DNA from: Spirosoma sp.
GTDB lineage: Bacteria > Bacteroidota > Bacteroidia > Cytophagales > Spirosomataceae
Assembly: GCF_026391055.1 (NCBI RefSeq)
Contig: NZ_JAPLET010000003.1
Coordinates: 1-64,000 of the forward strand
Direction: 5' to 3'
Length of the DNA: 64,000 nt
Shown: positions 1 to 8,252 of the stretch, one piece after another
How positions within the stretch are numbered: position 1 is the stretch's first letter
Layout of the letters: the number at the start of each line of letters is the position of its first letter
Translations under genes and position numbers: made by a program
Notes under the pieces: model-generated
What the model was told of the DNA's origin: nothing
The model's database searches: none
Seen by the model: only the letters and a program-made list of their open reading frames with translations

Positions 1-82
1 CTCTCCAGAGGACAAAATGGACTTCATTGCTGAACTGCTCGATCAAAATCCCGACATTGAAGTTCGGCTAAAGAGGGTATAA
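1..82 (+). CDS. C-terminal end of a PH-like membrane protein (cut by window edge)
   Basis: Only the last 26 codons are present, in the frame ending with TAA at 80-82, and they read LSPEDK...NPDIEVRLKRV. This tail is nearly identical to the end of the complete gene at 3249-3662. The similarity continues past the stop into non-coding DNA to about 136 (compare 3581-3716). This is therefore the upstream member of a duplicated gene, with its body outside the window. The function is inferred from the complete copy; no domain can be seen in the fragment itself. Confidence 0.75.
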   Translation, partial: SPEDKMDFIAELLDQNPDIEVRLKRV

Positions 83-469
83 GTATAAGCACTGAAGAAG
101 AGCTTAGATTAACTTTAGGGATAGCCGTATCACAAATCGCTAGTTTTAATAGTCAGTAAAGAAAACGGTCCTTTACTTTACTGTTGGATTAACACGCTGA
201 ATACAGCTTATTTTGTTCTATTTCAAGGCACATAACTTGGTCAAACAATCAAAATAAGCTAAGCTGTGTCGAATATTGAGTTTTCTAACTCCCTATTTTC
301 ATATTGGCCCGTTTTGCAGTTCAGACCTACGTATAAACATGGACGAGTTGCAAAATCGTCCGCCCATCAAACCTGACCCGGAATCACTTTTAAAACCAAC
401 GCGTCCTGATCGGAGTTGAGTCAGCGGGTCTGTCACCTGACAAAACGATCCATTAAACCGAAAGGACCC
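83..469. other. Intergenic stretch, no gene seen
   Basis: The first 55 bases are the duplicated 3' flank of the PH-like gene. A weak inverted repeat (CAGTAAAG at 154-161, CTTTACTG at 176-183) may be a terminator for that gene, but it has no clear T-run. A short open frame on the minus strand (299-481) overlaps the next gene's start and shows no protein-like features. The rest should hold the promoter of the hydrolase gene. Confidence 0.4.
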
Positions 470-1387
470 ATGACAATGCACTACGTCCGGCGAGGCACCG
501 GCACACCCTTACTCTTAGTTCACGGGATTGGTAGCAGCCACCGGTCGTGGGATCTGATCATCGACGGCCTGGCCACCAAACGCGACGTTATCGCGGTAGA
601 TTTACCCGGCTTCGGAGCCACACCGCCCCTGACGGGCGAGACCTCCATTCGTACCCTTGCCGACGCCGTGACCGATTTTCTGGCCAATAATAATCTGACG
701 GGCATCGACGCCGTCGGCAGTTCGATGGGCGCGCGGTTAGTGATCGAACTAGCCCGGCGGGGCGGGGTGCTGGGGGCCGTCGTGTCGCTCGACCCGGGTG
801 GTTTCTGGCAGGGCTGGGAAATTCCGTTCTTTTACCACTCCGTGCGGTTATCAGCCCAGCTCGTCGGCACATTACAACCCGCACTGCCTTTGCTGACCGG
901 CAACCCCGTTGGCCGGACCTTGCTGTTCGCTCAGTTTTCGGCGGCTCCCTGGAAAATCCCCGCTCCGGTAGCGCTACAGGAACTGCGAACGTTTGTGCCC
1001 ACGCCCGCATTCAACGAACTATTGGACAATCTGGCCCATGGCGAAAAACAGCAGGGTGCCCCGGCGGGTCTCATTCAACAGCCGTTAGTTATTGGTTGGG
1101 GACGCCGGGACCTGGTTTGTCTGCCCGGTCAGTCGAAGCTCGCACTAAGTTTGTTCCCCGATGCGCAACTGCATTGGTTCGCCAACTCGGGTCACTTTCC
1201 CCAACTCGACGTTCCTGAAGAAGCAATACAACTGATTCTGGACGTGACCGACGGAACGTATCAGGCTCAACCGGAGCGGACTGAGGCCCCAGTGGAGGTG
1301 AAGCACCCAAACAACGTACTGATTGGTGTAGGTGTCGCCGTTGTGGTGGCGGGCCTGTTTCTGGCACTTCGCAGCGCCAGGTGGTAA
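470..1387 (+). CDS. Alpha/beta-fold hydrolase with C-terminal membrane tail
   Basis: This protein of about 305 residues has the motifs of the alpha/beta hydrolase fold in order: LLVHGIGSSHRSWD (oxyanion region), VDLPGFGATPP, the nucleophile elbow GSSMG (Ser nucleophile, near residue 80), an acid candidate in GWGRRD and the catalytic His in NSGHFPQLD. It should hydrolyse an ester, amide or similar bond; the substrate cannot be told. The ATG at 470 follows AAAGGA and is preferred over an upstream TTG at 416. The last 25 residues (VLIGVGVAVVVAGLFLAL then RSARW) form one hydrophobic helix with a basic end. There is no N-terminal signal, so the enzyme is probably tail-anchored with its catalytic domain in the cytoplasm. 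It is transcribed alone and is followed by a strong terminator. Confidence 0.85.
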   Translation: MTMHYVRRGTGTPLLLVHGIGSSHRSWDLIIDGLATKRDVIAVDLPGFGATPPLTGETSIRTLADAVTDFLANNNLTGIDAVGSSMGARLVIELARRGGVLGAVVSLDPGGFWQGWEIPFFYHSVRLSAQLVGTLQPALPLLTGNPVGRTLLFAQFSAAPWKIPAPVALQELRTFVPTPAFNELLDNLAHGEKQQGAPAGLIQQPLVIGWGRRDLVCLPGQSKLALSLFPDAQLHWFANSGHFPQLDVPEEAIQLILDVTDGTYQAQPERTEAPVEVKHPNNVLIGVGVAVVVAGLFLALRSARW

Positions 1388-1417
1388 TCTCGGACGACGA
1401 GAGAGAAATCCGAGGCT

Positions 1418-1467
1418 ACAAAAAAGACTGACCCGGCCTTCTCAGGCGCAAAGTCAGTCTTTTTTGT
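1418..1467 (+). terminator. Bidirectional intrinsic terminator
   Basis: A perfect 15-bp inverted repeat (1418-1432 and 1453-1467) has an A-run on the left arm and a T-run on the right arm, 30 bp after the hydrolase stop. It ends that transcript and would also work on the other strand. Confidence 0.85.
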
Positions 1468-1510
1468 AAACTAGTCCTGGCCAGATCAACCCCGTATGCT
1501 ACTGACTAGA

Positions 1511-1646
1511 GTTGACGGTTATTAAAAAATATTCGTCTCGTAAAATGCTCCTTAGTGAGACGAGTAATCATTCTTGAATTAGCATCCTTCAGAGACGACG
1601 AAGTGTTCATGCATCTGCGTCCAAAATGGGAGTTATTTGAAACACT
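1511..1646 (+). repeat. Interspersed GTCTC/GAGAC repeat, full-length copy
   Basis: This is one of the two most complete copies of a family found in at least 16 places here. It has an A/T-rich lead (GACGGTTATTAAAAAATA), a stem-loop with TCGTCTC (1533-1539) and GAGACGA (1557-1563), then a tail containing TTCTTGAAT, CTTCAGAGACGAC, TTCATG, TCCAAAATGGG and TTTGAAACA. The tail aligns closely with the copy at 43571-43712. It is non-coding. Confidence 0.75.
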
Positions 1647-1797
1647 CTTTCCCTAGACTAATTATGACTTTTGCTTATGTCTTACATCTGTAAGACAGTA
1701 CTTTTTTTTGTCTTATAGAATGTAGTATTTAACATACAAGTGATTACACAGTTCCAGAGCTTTAATTACAACCTTTGAGGGATTGGGGGAATCTGTC

Positions 1798-2190
1798 ATG
1801 AAATGGATTGACTTTACTACGATGAAGCCTGGTTATCTACTGAGTACGCTACTGATTGGTGTGAGTGTAGCTTGTCAAAAAGACACGTTGCCAGTACCCG
1901 CATCGGCTCATTCTGGTTGCTTTGACAATAATCCGGTCAGTCATCAGGCTAAGAACCTGAAAGGCATCATTGGGTATCGACAGGATATAGGGGTGTACAC
2001 GATCAACTATCATGTCCCAGGAACTATTGATAGTCAGTGGACGGGCTTAACCTGCAACTTGCCGACCAGTTATCAGACCGTTGGCAAAGAGGTTACGTTT
2101 ACGGGTGAGTACAGAACTACGTCGGGTAAAGTCGCTCCCCGATTGGGGGGAGAACAGATTTACTACCTGTATTTGTCCTCTGTTAAATAG
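1798..2190 (+). CDS. Small exported lipoprotein, unknown function
   Basis: The product is about 130 residues. The N-terminus MKWIDFTTMKPGYLLSTLL runs into a hydrophobic stretch ending in GVSVACQK, a plausible lipobox with Cys near residue 27. The mature part has two further Cys residues (HSGCFDN and LTCNLP) and a beta-rich pattern (VYTINYHV, EVTFTGEY, QIYYLYLS). The ATG at 1798 is preferred over a TTG at 1783 because the signal peptide then begins normally. It may be co-transcribed with the thioredoxin-like lipoprotein 38 bp downstream, which would suggest a shared envelope role. No known family was recognised. Confidence 0.65.
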   Translation: MKWIDFTTMKPGYLLSTLLIGVSVACQKDTLPVPASAHSGCFDNNPVSHQAKNLKGIIGYRQDIGVYTINYHVPGTIDSQWTGLTCNLPTSYQTVGKEVTFTGEYRTTSGKVAPRLGGEQIYYLYLSSVK

Positions 2191-2228
2191 GCTGGATTAA
2201 CATAATGCTCACTTGTACAACAGATTAG

Positions 2229-2834
2229 ATGAGGAGATTATACTGGCTAGTTCTCTCACTTGTGATATTCTTTAGTTGCCAAAACCACTCAGAAACAGAA
2301 ATCCCCAATTTCAAGGCCAAACTGTTCAGAGCGGATACCATTGATCTACAGGCGGTGTCTAGACATAAAGTCACCCTCTTAACTATTTGGTCAATTTTCT
2401 GCGGCCCCTGCCTCAAAGAATTACCGGAGCTCCAAAGTGTGTATGAGCATTACAAACTCGATAAGCGAGTGACTGTATTGACCTTAGCTCTGAATACGAA
2501 TCAGGAACTGATTCGCTTTTCGTCTACCTCTGATAGTGCCGACATCTACCGAAAAGTATTTGTGCATTCAGGCCTCAAACAACTTGCCCTACCTGTACTG
2601 ATTGGCACCAACTCTCCTTATCAGATAGAAAACGGCAGTGTTCGGCTAAGTGACCGAAAAGCCGCTACCCTTTTGAAGCATCTGTTCAAGTTCGAAGCAG
2701 TACCAACCACCCGAATTTACAATCAAAATGGACAGTTAGTTTTTGAGCAAAGAGGGGCTGAGACGTCAGAAAGTGGGTTACGCCATCATCGACTAAACCT
2801 AATGAAGAAACTAGACAGTTTAATCATCCAGTAA
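2229..2834 (+). CDS. TlpA/ResA-like thioredoxin lipoprotein
   Basis: The protein has 201 residues. An N-terminal signal ends in the lipobox IFFSC (Cys at about 17), so it is anchored to a membrane facing the periplasm. A thioredoxin-fold domain follows: TLLTIWSIFCGPCLKELPEL gives the redox CxxC motif (Cys-Gly-Pro-Cys) near residues 58-61, and VPTTRIYNQNGQLV supplies the cis-Pro strand and beta hairpin. The family (TlpA/ResA/AhpC-TSA-like) reduces disulfides in exported proteins. An insertion between about residues 95 and 150 is longer than in minimal TlpA. It lies just downstream of a small Cys-containing lipoprotein, a possible client, but that link is only positional. Confidence 0.85.
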   Translation: MRRLYWLVLSLVIFFSCQNHSETEIPNFKAKLFRADTIDLQAVSRHKVTLLTIWSIFCGPCLKELPELQSVYEHYKLDKRVTVLTLALNTNQELIRFSSTSDSADIYRKVFVHSGLKQLALPVLIGTNSPYQIENGSVRLSDRKAATLLKHLFKFEAVPTTRIYNQNGQLVFEQRGAETSESGLRHHRLNLMKKLDSLIIQ

Positions 2835-2908
2835 ATTGTCTGAAAGCAATATTTCTCAATACTAGTCAAGCTGTCCTTTAATAAGATAAATCACTTAACA
2901 TAAAGTTA

Positions 2909-3061
2909 GTGGCTGCGGTCCGCCGCTGCGGTTGCAAAAGTCTAGAATGAGTGTAGCGGCCTTAGCTTAGTTGCCAATTTATCACTATTTACAAGGCAAA
3001 AATGGCATACCTGGCTGCAGGCCTGTTGATTTTTGCAACCGCAGCGGCGGACCGCAGCCAC
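2909..3061. mobile_element. 153-bp MITE-like element with 31-bp perfect terminal inverted repeats
   Basis: Positions 2909-2939 and 3031-3061 are perfect reverse complements over 31 bp (outer end GTGGCTGCGG, inner end TTGCAAAA). They enclose about 91 bp with no open frame. This is the architecture of a miniature inverted-repeat element moved in trans by a transposase. The arms are far richer in G+C than the surroundings. No clean target duplication was found; the flanks are AAAGTTA and TTTAGTT. A large bidirectional terminator is a weaker alternative, because the arms are long, the loop is about 90 nt and there is no terminal T-run. Confidence 0.6.
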
Positions 3062-3097
3062 TTTAGTTATACAACAGGTCGTAGGCGACAGATTGCA

Positions 3098-3165
3098 CTG
3101 GACAGATATTAAGAACTTACCGTCTTACATAAATCGCTCCCGAAGGAGACGAATCATTAACCATA
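3098..3165 (+). repeat. Interspersed GTCTC/GAGAC repeat, copy before the PH-like gene
   Basis: The lead reads GGACAGATATTAAGAAC, then CGTCTTACATAAATCGCTCC and GGAGACGAATCATTAACC. It is the same lead, stem and tail order as other family members, placed between the MITE-like element and the PH-like gene, about 85 bp before its start codon. Confidence 0.6.
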
Positions 3166-3248
3166 CTTCATTCATAGCTGCGTTGTTATTGCCTTTTTCC
3201 CTATCTTACTCCTGTGGTGCTATTCAAAACGATGAAAAGGAGCAATCG

Positions 3249-3662
3249 ATGAAAACCTATAAATCTAAAGTAGGACTTGAGCTAGCGACTCCCTTAGCTG
3301 GCTTATTTGTTGGTTTGGGTAGCTTGATGGCCTACCAAGGGCTTTGGGAAGGAGTCGGTATTATCCTGGTGGTTTCACTACTGATCCTGCACTTGTTTAG
3401 GACAACACGCTATAAACTGGACAAAAACACCCTTAATATTCAATCCGGTTTTTTCTTTCACAAAGAGATGCCCATTGCATCCATCAAAAAGATCATCGCA
3501 ACCCGAAACCCCATTAGCTCCCCCGCTCTCTCGCTGGATCGAATTGAATTAATCTATAATCGATTCGATAGTGTGCTCCTCTCTCCAGAGGACAAAACAG
3601 GCTTTATCGCTGAACTGCTCGCTCAAAATCCCGACATTGAAGTTCGGCTAAAGAGGGTATAA
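3249..3662 (+). CDS. PH-like-domain membrane protein (duplicated gene)
   Basis: The ATG at 3249 has AAAGGAG nearby and gives a 137-residue protein. An upstream in-frame extension runs through the repeat and is not credible. Two hydrophobic segments (about residues 12-30 and 33-52) form a hairpin in the inner membrane. The cytoplasmic part RTTRYKLDKNTLNIQSGFFF...MPIASIKKIIATRNP...LDRIELIYN resembles the short bacterial PH-like domain (DUF304/bPH group) of small YdbT-like proteins. The role is unknown. Its C-terminus and 3' flank are repeated at 1-136, so it arose by duplication. A domain search would settle the exact PH subfamily. Confidence 0.7.
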   Translation: MKTYKSKVGLELATPLAGLFVGLGSLMAYQGLWEGVGIILVVSLLILHLFRTTRYKLDKNTLNIQSGFFFHKEMPIASIKKIIATRNPISSPALSLDRIELIYNRFDSVLLSPEDKTGFIAELLAQNPDIEVRLKRV

Positions 3663-3857
3663 GTATAAGCATTGAGGAAGAGCTTAGAGTAACTTTGGCG
3701 ATAGCCGTATCACAATTCGAAACTAAATAAGACAGACGAAAACAGACATTTGTCGTGACGCGGGATTAATATGGTCAAGTGCTAGTAAATACTTTTGTCG
3801 AGGTAGGCAACCAACTGATCACTGGCGGCATCTTCCTAAAAAAGAACCATAAAAACC

Positions 3858-4292
3858 ATGACTAGCCAATCAAATCTACCCTTGTCATTCCTACTTTGTG
3901 TTACATTTTTGGCCGCTCTTGGGTCAGATTTACTTGCCCAAAGCGGACTTAATGGCGGTAAACCCATTATTACTTATAATACGTATGGCCCTTTACCTAT
4001 CATTAAAACACAGTCTCCGCCTTCTTTCCCAGACGGGGAAGACAAGCTAAATGCGTTTGTTCTCCATCAAATTGAGAAAGCACAAACGCCGATTAAACTA
4101 GGTCGAAAGACTTGGTTGACAGCTACCGTTGATGAAACCGGTAAAGTCACCGAATTAGTCCCAACCTATGATGCTGATCCAACCTTGAAAAAAGAAGCAG
4201 CCCGGGTGGGTAGCTCGATGCCACGCTGGAATCCAGGCACCATTAATGGCAAAGGGGTAGCGACTAAATGCCAGTTCCTACTTCGGCGATAA
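3858..4292 (+). CDS. Exported TonB C-terminal-domain protein
   Basis: The product has 144 residues. A signal peptide (LSFLLCVTFLAALGSDLLAQ) is followed by a short linker and a TonB-C-like fold. The segment TWLTATVDETGKVTELVPTY, then DADPTLKKEAARVGSSMPRWNPGTINGKGV and KCQFLLRR, matches the usual beta-alpha-beta-beta core with the 'W.PG..NGK.V' signature. It lacks the Pro-rich spacer and the long periplasmic arm of a true TonB. It is therefore more likely one of the short secreted TonB-C proteins common in Bacteroidota, or an auxiliary of an outer-membrane complex, than an energy transducer. No ExbB/ExbD gene lies in the window. Confidence 0.75.
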   Translation: MTSQSNLPLSFLLCVTFLAALGSDLLAQSGLNGGKPIITYNTYGPLPIIKTQSPPSFPDGEDKLNAFVLHQIEKAQTPIKLGRKTWLTATVDETGKVTELVPTYDADPTLKKEAARVGSSMPRWNPGTINGKGVATKCQFLLRR

Positions 4293-4452
4293 GATGAACT
4301 AGTTGCCAGGCACTTACACATCAGCAAGCGTATCAGGTCGCACCAACCGGTTAAACTTTCAATCACAGGGCAAGCTACGAAAAGGCGAGATGCGACCATA
4401 ATCACTATAAGCACATGCTACGATCGATAAGTACCTTAAATAAAGAACGCTA

Positions 4453-5979
4453 ATGGCCCTTTTTCTTATTCGTGTGCCAGCCAATTACCTGCGGGTTGTG
4501 CGGGTTGCGCTTATCGTTATCTTAAATTTAGTCCTCTTCAAAGTATTAGCCCAATCTAGAAAAGACAGCATTGATGTTTTTATCCACCAACAAATGCGGG
4601 AGAGGCATATTCCTGGACTTCAACTCGCCATCCTTCGCAACGGCCAGATTAATCAATTGAGTGCCTACGGGTTGGCCAATATCGAGCATAACATAAAGAC
4701 GACTAATCAAAGTGTATTCTCTATCAATTCAATCACTAAAGCCTTTGTTGGCGTGGCGATTATGCAGCTAGCTGAACAAGGAAAACTACGAATTGATACG
4801 CCTATCACGCAGTACATAGATAGCCTACCAACGGCTTGGCAAAGCTTAACGATACAGCAATTACTGACTAATACATCCGGCTTACCTAATATTATTGATC
4901 AGGATGAACACGTACTTGGAGGGGGACAAGAACAAGCTGCTTGGCTAGCTGTAAAAGCGCTACCCCTTGAATTCATTTCCGGTGATCGCTTTAGCTACAA
5001 TCAAACCGGCTATGTTATCTTAGGCAAAATCATTGATCAGGTAAGCGGCGTACCCTTCATCCAGTTTATTGACGACAATCAGTTTAAGGTAGTTGGCATG
5101 AACTTTACACGATTTGGTGACTCGGGCGATGTCATTCCGAATAGTGCGGGGGTATATACTAAACTAAGAAATGTGAACGGTAAATGGCTGGCTCGTGATG
5201 CGAAAAACCCGCTTGGTGTTGGCTTCGCGGAGTTTCCCACCTTCTTCCGAACGGCCACGGGTATTCTGTCCACAGTTCAGGACATGGCTCATTGGCTAAT
5301 GGCGTTACAGTCCGGTAAGCTGCTTAAAAAGAAAGAAAGCCTGGAAGCCCTATGGACACCGGCTCGATTGAACAATGGCCAAGTGGGTGGTTTTAATGAG
5401 CTGACCAATGGGTACGCGCTGGGTTGGCCGACGGTCACCCGAGATGAACACCCCGCCGTTGCTCCCGTGGGTGGTGGGCGGTCGGCGTTATTTGTCTATC
5501 CCAGGGATAACTTGTCGATTGTGGTACTGACTAATCTTCAGGGGGCCAATCCCGAGTGGTTTATTGACGAGATTGCTGGCTATTATTACCCTGAAATGCA
5601 TAAGGCGAACGGCTTTGGCCTCTCCCCCTCGCTTAAAACATTACGGACCGAACTACTCAAGAAGGGCTTTGCGAAAGCAATCCCCATCGCGAAAATGTTG
5701 CAGCAGAAAAATGCATCGTTCCACTTGAGGGGGGATCAACTGAATAGTTGGGGCTATTACTTATTGAGCGAAACAAAAGGGCCAGAGGCTTTGGCGATCT
5801 TTAACCTGATCGTGTCGTTGTATCCGCAAAGCGCGAACGCCTATGACAGCTTAGGCGAAGCGTATGCGACGATGGGAGATAAGGCTAACGCCATTCATAA
5901 CTATAAGCGCTCTTTGGAACTGGATGCAACGAACCAGAACGCGGCCAACCAGATCGCCCAGTTAAGTAAGACCCCTTAG
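4453..5979 (+). CDS. Serine hydrolase (class C beta-lactamase/esterase family) with C-terminal TPR
   Basis: The protein has 508 residues. A signal peptide or anchor (RVVRVALIVILNLVLFKVLA) is followed by a beta-lactamase-type domain to about residue 385. The SxxK motif is SITK (near residue 96), the second motif is YNQTGYVILGKI in place of the usual YxN, and the third region is APVGGGRSALFVYP. The last 55 residues form a TPR repeat (NAYDSLGEAYATMGDKANA). This is the standard plan of Bacteroidota periplasmic 'serine hydrolase/TPR' proteins acting on peptides, esters or D-amino acid substrates. Resistance to beta-lactams cannot be assumed. The Gln in place of the motif-2 Asn is a mild oddity. 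It appears to be transcribed alone. Confidence 0.85.
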   Translation: MALFLIRVPANYLRVVRVALIVILNLVLFKVLAQSRKDSIDVFIHQQMRERHIPGLQLAILRNGQINQLSAYGLANIEHNIKTTNQSVFSINSITKAFVGVAIMQLAEQGKLRIDTPITQYIDSLPTAWQSLTIQQLLTNTSGLPNIIDQDEHVLGGGQEQAAWLAVKALPLEFISGDRFSYNQTGYVILGKIIDQVSGVPFIQFIDDNQFKVVGMNFTRFGDSGDVIPNSAGVYTKLRNVNGKWLARDAKNPLGVGFAEFPTFFRTATGILSTVQDMAHWLMALQSGKLLKKKESLEALWTPARLNNGQVGGFNELTNGYALGWPTVTRDEHPAVAPVGGGRSALFVYPRDNLSIVVLTNLQGANPEWFIDEIAGYYYPEMHKANGFGLSPSLKTLRTELLKKGFAKAIPIAKMLQQKNASFHLRGDQLNSWGYYLLSETKGPEALAIFNLIVSLYPQSANAYDSLGEAYATMGDKANAIHNYKRSLELDATNQNAANQIAQLSKTP

Positions 5980-6004
5980 CGGTTGTCAATTTTTGTAATT
6001 ATCT

Positions 6005-6060
6005 GTTCTCATAAATCGCTCCTGCTTGAGACAAGTGAAGTTTACGCACCTGCTTTTTTA
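6005..6060 (+). repeat. Interspersed GTCTC/GAGAC repeat, partial copy
   Basis: The sequence GTTCTCATAAATCGCTCC, then TGCTTGAGACAAGTGAAG and TACGCACC, matches the stem region of the family. It lies 25 bp after the serine hydrolase stop, in a convergent gap before the minus-strand LytTR gene. Confidence 0.6.
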
Positions 6061-6170
6061 AACAAGACCTTTATTGGACTAACCCTCAAGGACTACCCGT
6101 ACATGTCTATTCGTTGTCTAATTGAAAAAGGATACCGACACGGTAGCCGGGCGGGCCAGGGTTGAGGTTC

Positions 6171-6614
6171 CTACCAGTAGGCTTTGCGTAAGTTTTCGGG
6201 ATAAGGGTATCCCTGAGTTAGACCGGCCTGCATCCGATCCGAAATCGGCTTCTCAGGAGCAAGGGCCAGTTTGGTGGCCATCTCCTCGATCCGACGCCGA
6301 GCCACCCGGATGAGCGGCCCATCAAGCAAGGTTAAGCTCATCTGCTTGGCGTTAATCCGGCTGACGGCCTCTACGTAAGCGGGGTTGATCAAGGCCCCCT
6401 TGCGAGCCCGCAGAAACTCCGGTAGCGGCGCCTCAAACGCTTTCAGAGTCCGGCTAATCAGTAAGGGGGTCTTTTGCCCGCTCAAATAGATTCGGGTATA
6501 GTTACCCTGCCCTTCCAGCCAGCGGATTTGGGCCACCGGTTGGGGGGTGCCATAGCCGGGAAGGGCTAAACGTCCCTGATCAAGTTGTATCGGTTTCATC
6601 GCCTTCATCAACAC
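6171..6614 (-). CDS. Stand-alone LytTR DNA-binding protein
   Basis: The product has up to 147 residues. The sequence IRWLEGQGNYTRIYLSGQ, LLISRTLKAFE, FLRARKGALINPAYVEAV and MSLTLLDGPLIRVARRR is a complete LytTR DNA-binding domain (about residues 25-125). There is no receiver domain before it. Such proteins bind direct repeats in promoters as dimers. Three in-frame Met codons lie at the N-terminus (MLMKAMKPIQ), so the exact start is uncertain; the Met before KPIQ would lose little. The 20-residue tail after the domain is unusual. No partner kinase is adjacent. Confidence 0.85.
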   Translation of the reverse strand: MLMKAMKPIQLDQGRLALPGYGTPQPVAQIRWLEGQGNYTRIYLSGQKTPLLISRTLKAFEAPLPEFLRARKGALINPAYVEAVSRINAKQMSLTLLDGPLIRVARRRIEEMATKLALAPEKPISDRMQAGLTQGYPYPENLRKAYW

Positions 6615-7025
6615 CCAGGACTTGTGCGCTGGTCAATGCCGCTGTAATGTCTATGTCTACTTGGACATTTCGGCAGGGTTGATCAGCAGATTTCGGATTC
6701 GGCTAAGGGGTGATTTCACCTTAAGTTGACCGCTTCCCGGCGGGGGTGCTACAAAATCGACCACTGCGGTGGGCCGCTGGTCAACGGCCCTGAAATCTTC
6801 AGCTCAACGGCTACTTGACTGGCACCCGTCTGCCAGTCACCCCCGCTTAACGCCTGGCTACAGTCGCCTTAGGCCTAGTTCATCAGCAGCCTGATGGAAG
6901 CTGGCCGATAACCTTTCATGTACTTACAGGCAATATGCGTAAAAATACTTAATAAAAAAAGCCCCGCACGCAACCCAAACTAAGCATCACCCGTATTTGC
7001 CAGAGAACCCTTAACTAATTACTAG
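6615..7025. other. Intergenic, no gene seen
   Basis: This stretch upstream of the minus-strand LytTR gene and the decayed plus-strand lipoprotein gene has no convincing open frame. It is G+C-rich between 6700 and 6860 and turns A+T-rich near 6930-6960, where a promoter for the downstream pseudogene could lie. Confidence 0.3.
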
Positions 7026-7576
7026 ATGAAATTCATTATCGTGTCCGTATCCGCTTTGCTCACTTTGTGAGCGCTCGCCTGCAACCGCTCACAGGAAATT
7101 GTTAATCCGATCATTGGCGCTCGTCAAGGGTCGCCCAATCCGGCTCCGTCTCCTTCGCCCACCCCAGTCCCTACAGCACTCCCCGTTTTAACACCCGCAG
7201 CCACGCCCATCAATGACCTGGGCCCGGTAATGCCATCCGGCACCTGGCGGGTCAAAGCCTACTACCGATCATTTAGCGAGAATACATCCGATTACAGTGG
7301 GTACAAATTTGTATTCACTAAAAATGTAGTTACGGCTACCGATGGTAAAGGCAATAGTTACGCTGGATCGTGGTACGCCACGGTTGGGGGCAGATTCCCT
7401 ATTATGGGGGAGCCCCCTCCATTACCGCGTTAACCCTGAATTTTAGTAAATCAGCGCCAAAGCAGCTCGTGCGGCTAACGGCTACCTGGAATGTCAACTT
7501 GGCTACCCTGCCCACTGACGTTGTGCTGGATAACTTTGAGCCCCTCTCGGGGGAGCGTATCGAATTCTCCTTTTAG
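7026..7576 (+). pseudogene. Decayed lipoprotein gene (nonsense codon plus frameshift)
   Basis: From ATG 7026 the frame reads MKFIIVSVSALLTL, stop (TGA at 7068-7070), ALACNRSQE. This is a lipoprotein signal with a lipobox (ALAC) interrupted by a stop codon, probably once TGG. The same frame continues through a Pro-rich linker to SGTWRVKAYYRS...SDYSGYKFVFTKNVVTATDG, then ends early at 7433. The next frame carries on from about 7390 with YYGGAPSITALTLNFSK...WNV...LDNF to 7576. The domain resembles the small lipocalin-like 'GTWxVxYY' lipoproteins frequent in Spirosoma relatives. Two independent lesions make a functional product unlikely. Confidence 0.7.
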
Positions 7577-8252
7577 AAGGGAGTACCTTTCCCCGTGGCT
7601 CCTAAACTCACCAACCCGCCTGAGAAGGTGTATTTGAATCTGGATGCGAACTTGGGGCACGGGTGGCGGCTACGATAGCCGGTTAGGACTGAACGGCCCG
7701 GATCAGATTACAGAGGTTTTATCCCCTTTATCCAGGGCAACAAGCCGCCAGGCGAGTGGGCGGAGTGAATCTATCGGGCAGCGTTGATCATCTTTTCGGT
7801 CAGCTTAGGCAGAACGTATCGATAGGAATCAACAAGCGCGTTGTCCCTACGCCCGGGTAGGGTCCCTGAGGGTTCGAGCTCCAGGGGACCCGTGTGAAAC
7901 GATTGGAGAAGTTGTAGGGATACGCTCACTTCTTTAGTCAAAGGATAGGGGCGTTTTTAAAGAAGAAGGTAGTCCAAAGCTGCAGTAAGTGCAGGCCGCT
8001 GCGAGGTAGTCTTCTCCGTAAATCGGCTCATTTTAACCCTCCCTTCACCGGGTATGTTAAGTCCCTACTTAACTCATTTGTGTAGGCCTTTGTGGTATGT
8101 AGATTAAGTTACGGTGCGTGCTTACAGCCATTAACCGCTGGTTAATGGCTGTTTTTTTAGGAAGGCCCCTGGCTTTTTCAGCCCCTGCGTGCGGGTAGGG
8201 CCATAGGCTGAACCTGTCGGCAAGGGTGACCAGCGAGCCTGAAATCGCCCGC
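7577..8252. other. Intergenic with no convincing gene
   Basis: Nearly 680 bp separate the decayed lipoprotein gene from the next gene. Short frames (for example 8069-8263 minus) have no protein-like features and cross the terminator at 8124-8158. This may be more remnant DNA, but I could not assign any ancestor. Confidence 0.3.
8124..8158 (+). terminator. Intrinsic terminator
   Basis: A perfect 13-bp stem (ACAGCCATTAACC, loop GCT, GGTTAATGGCTGT) is followed by seven T residues. It probably once ended the decayed transcript upstream. The reverse strand has no T-run, so it is not a terminator for the gene at 8253-8744. Confidence 0.8.

Noticed and set aside
3033-3248. In-frame extension of the PH-like gene with a possible lipoprotein signal (LLLPFSLSYSCGA)
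   Set aside because: It has no nearby ATG, crosses the dispersed repeat and the end of the MITE-like element, and the Met at 3249 has a better ribosome-binding site.
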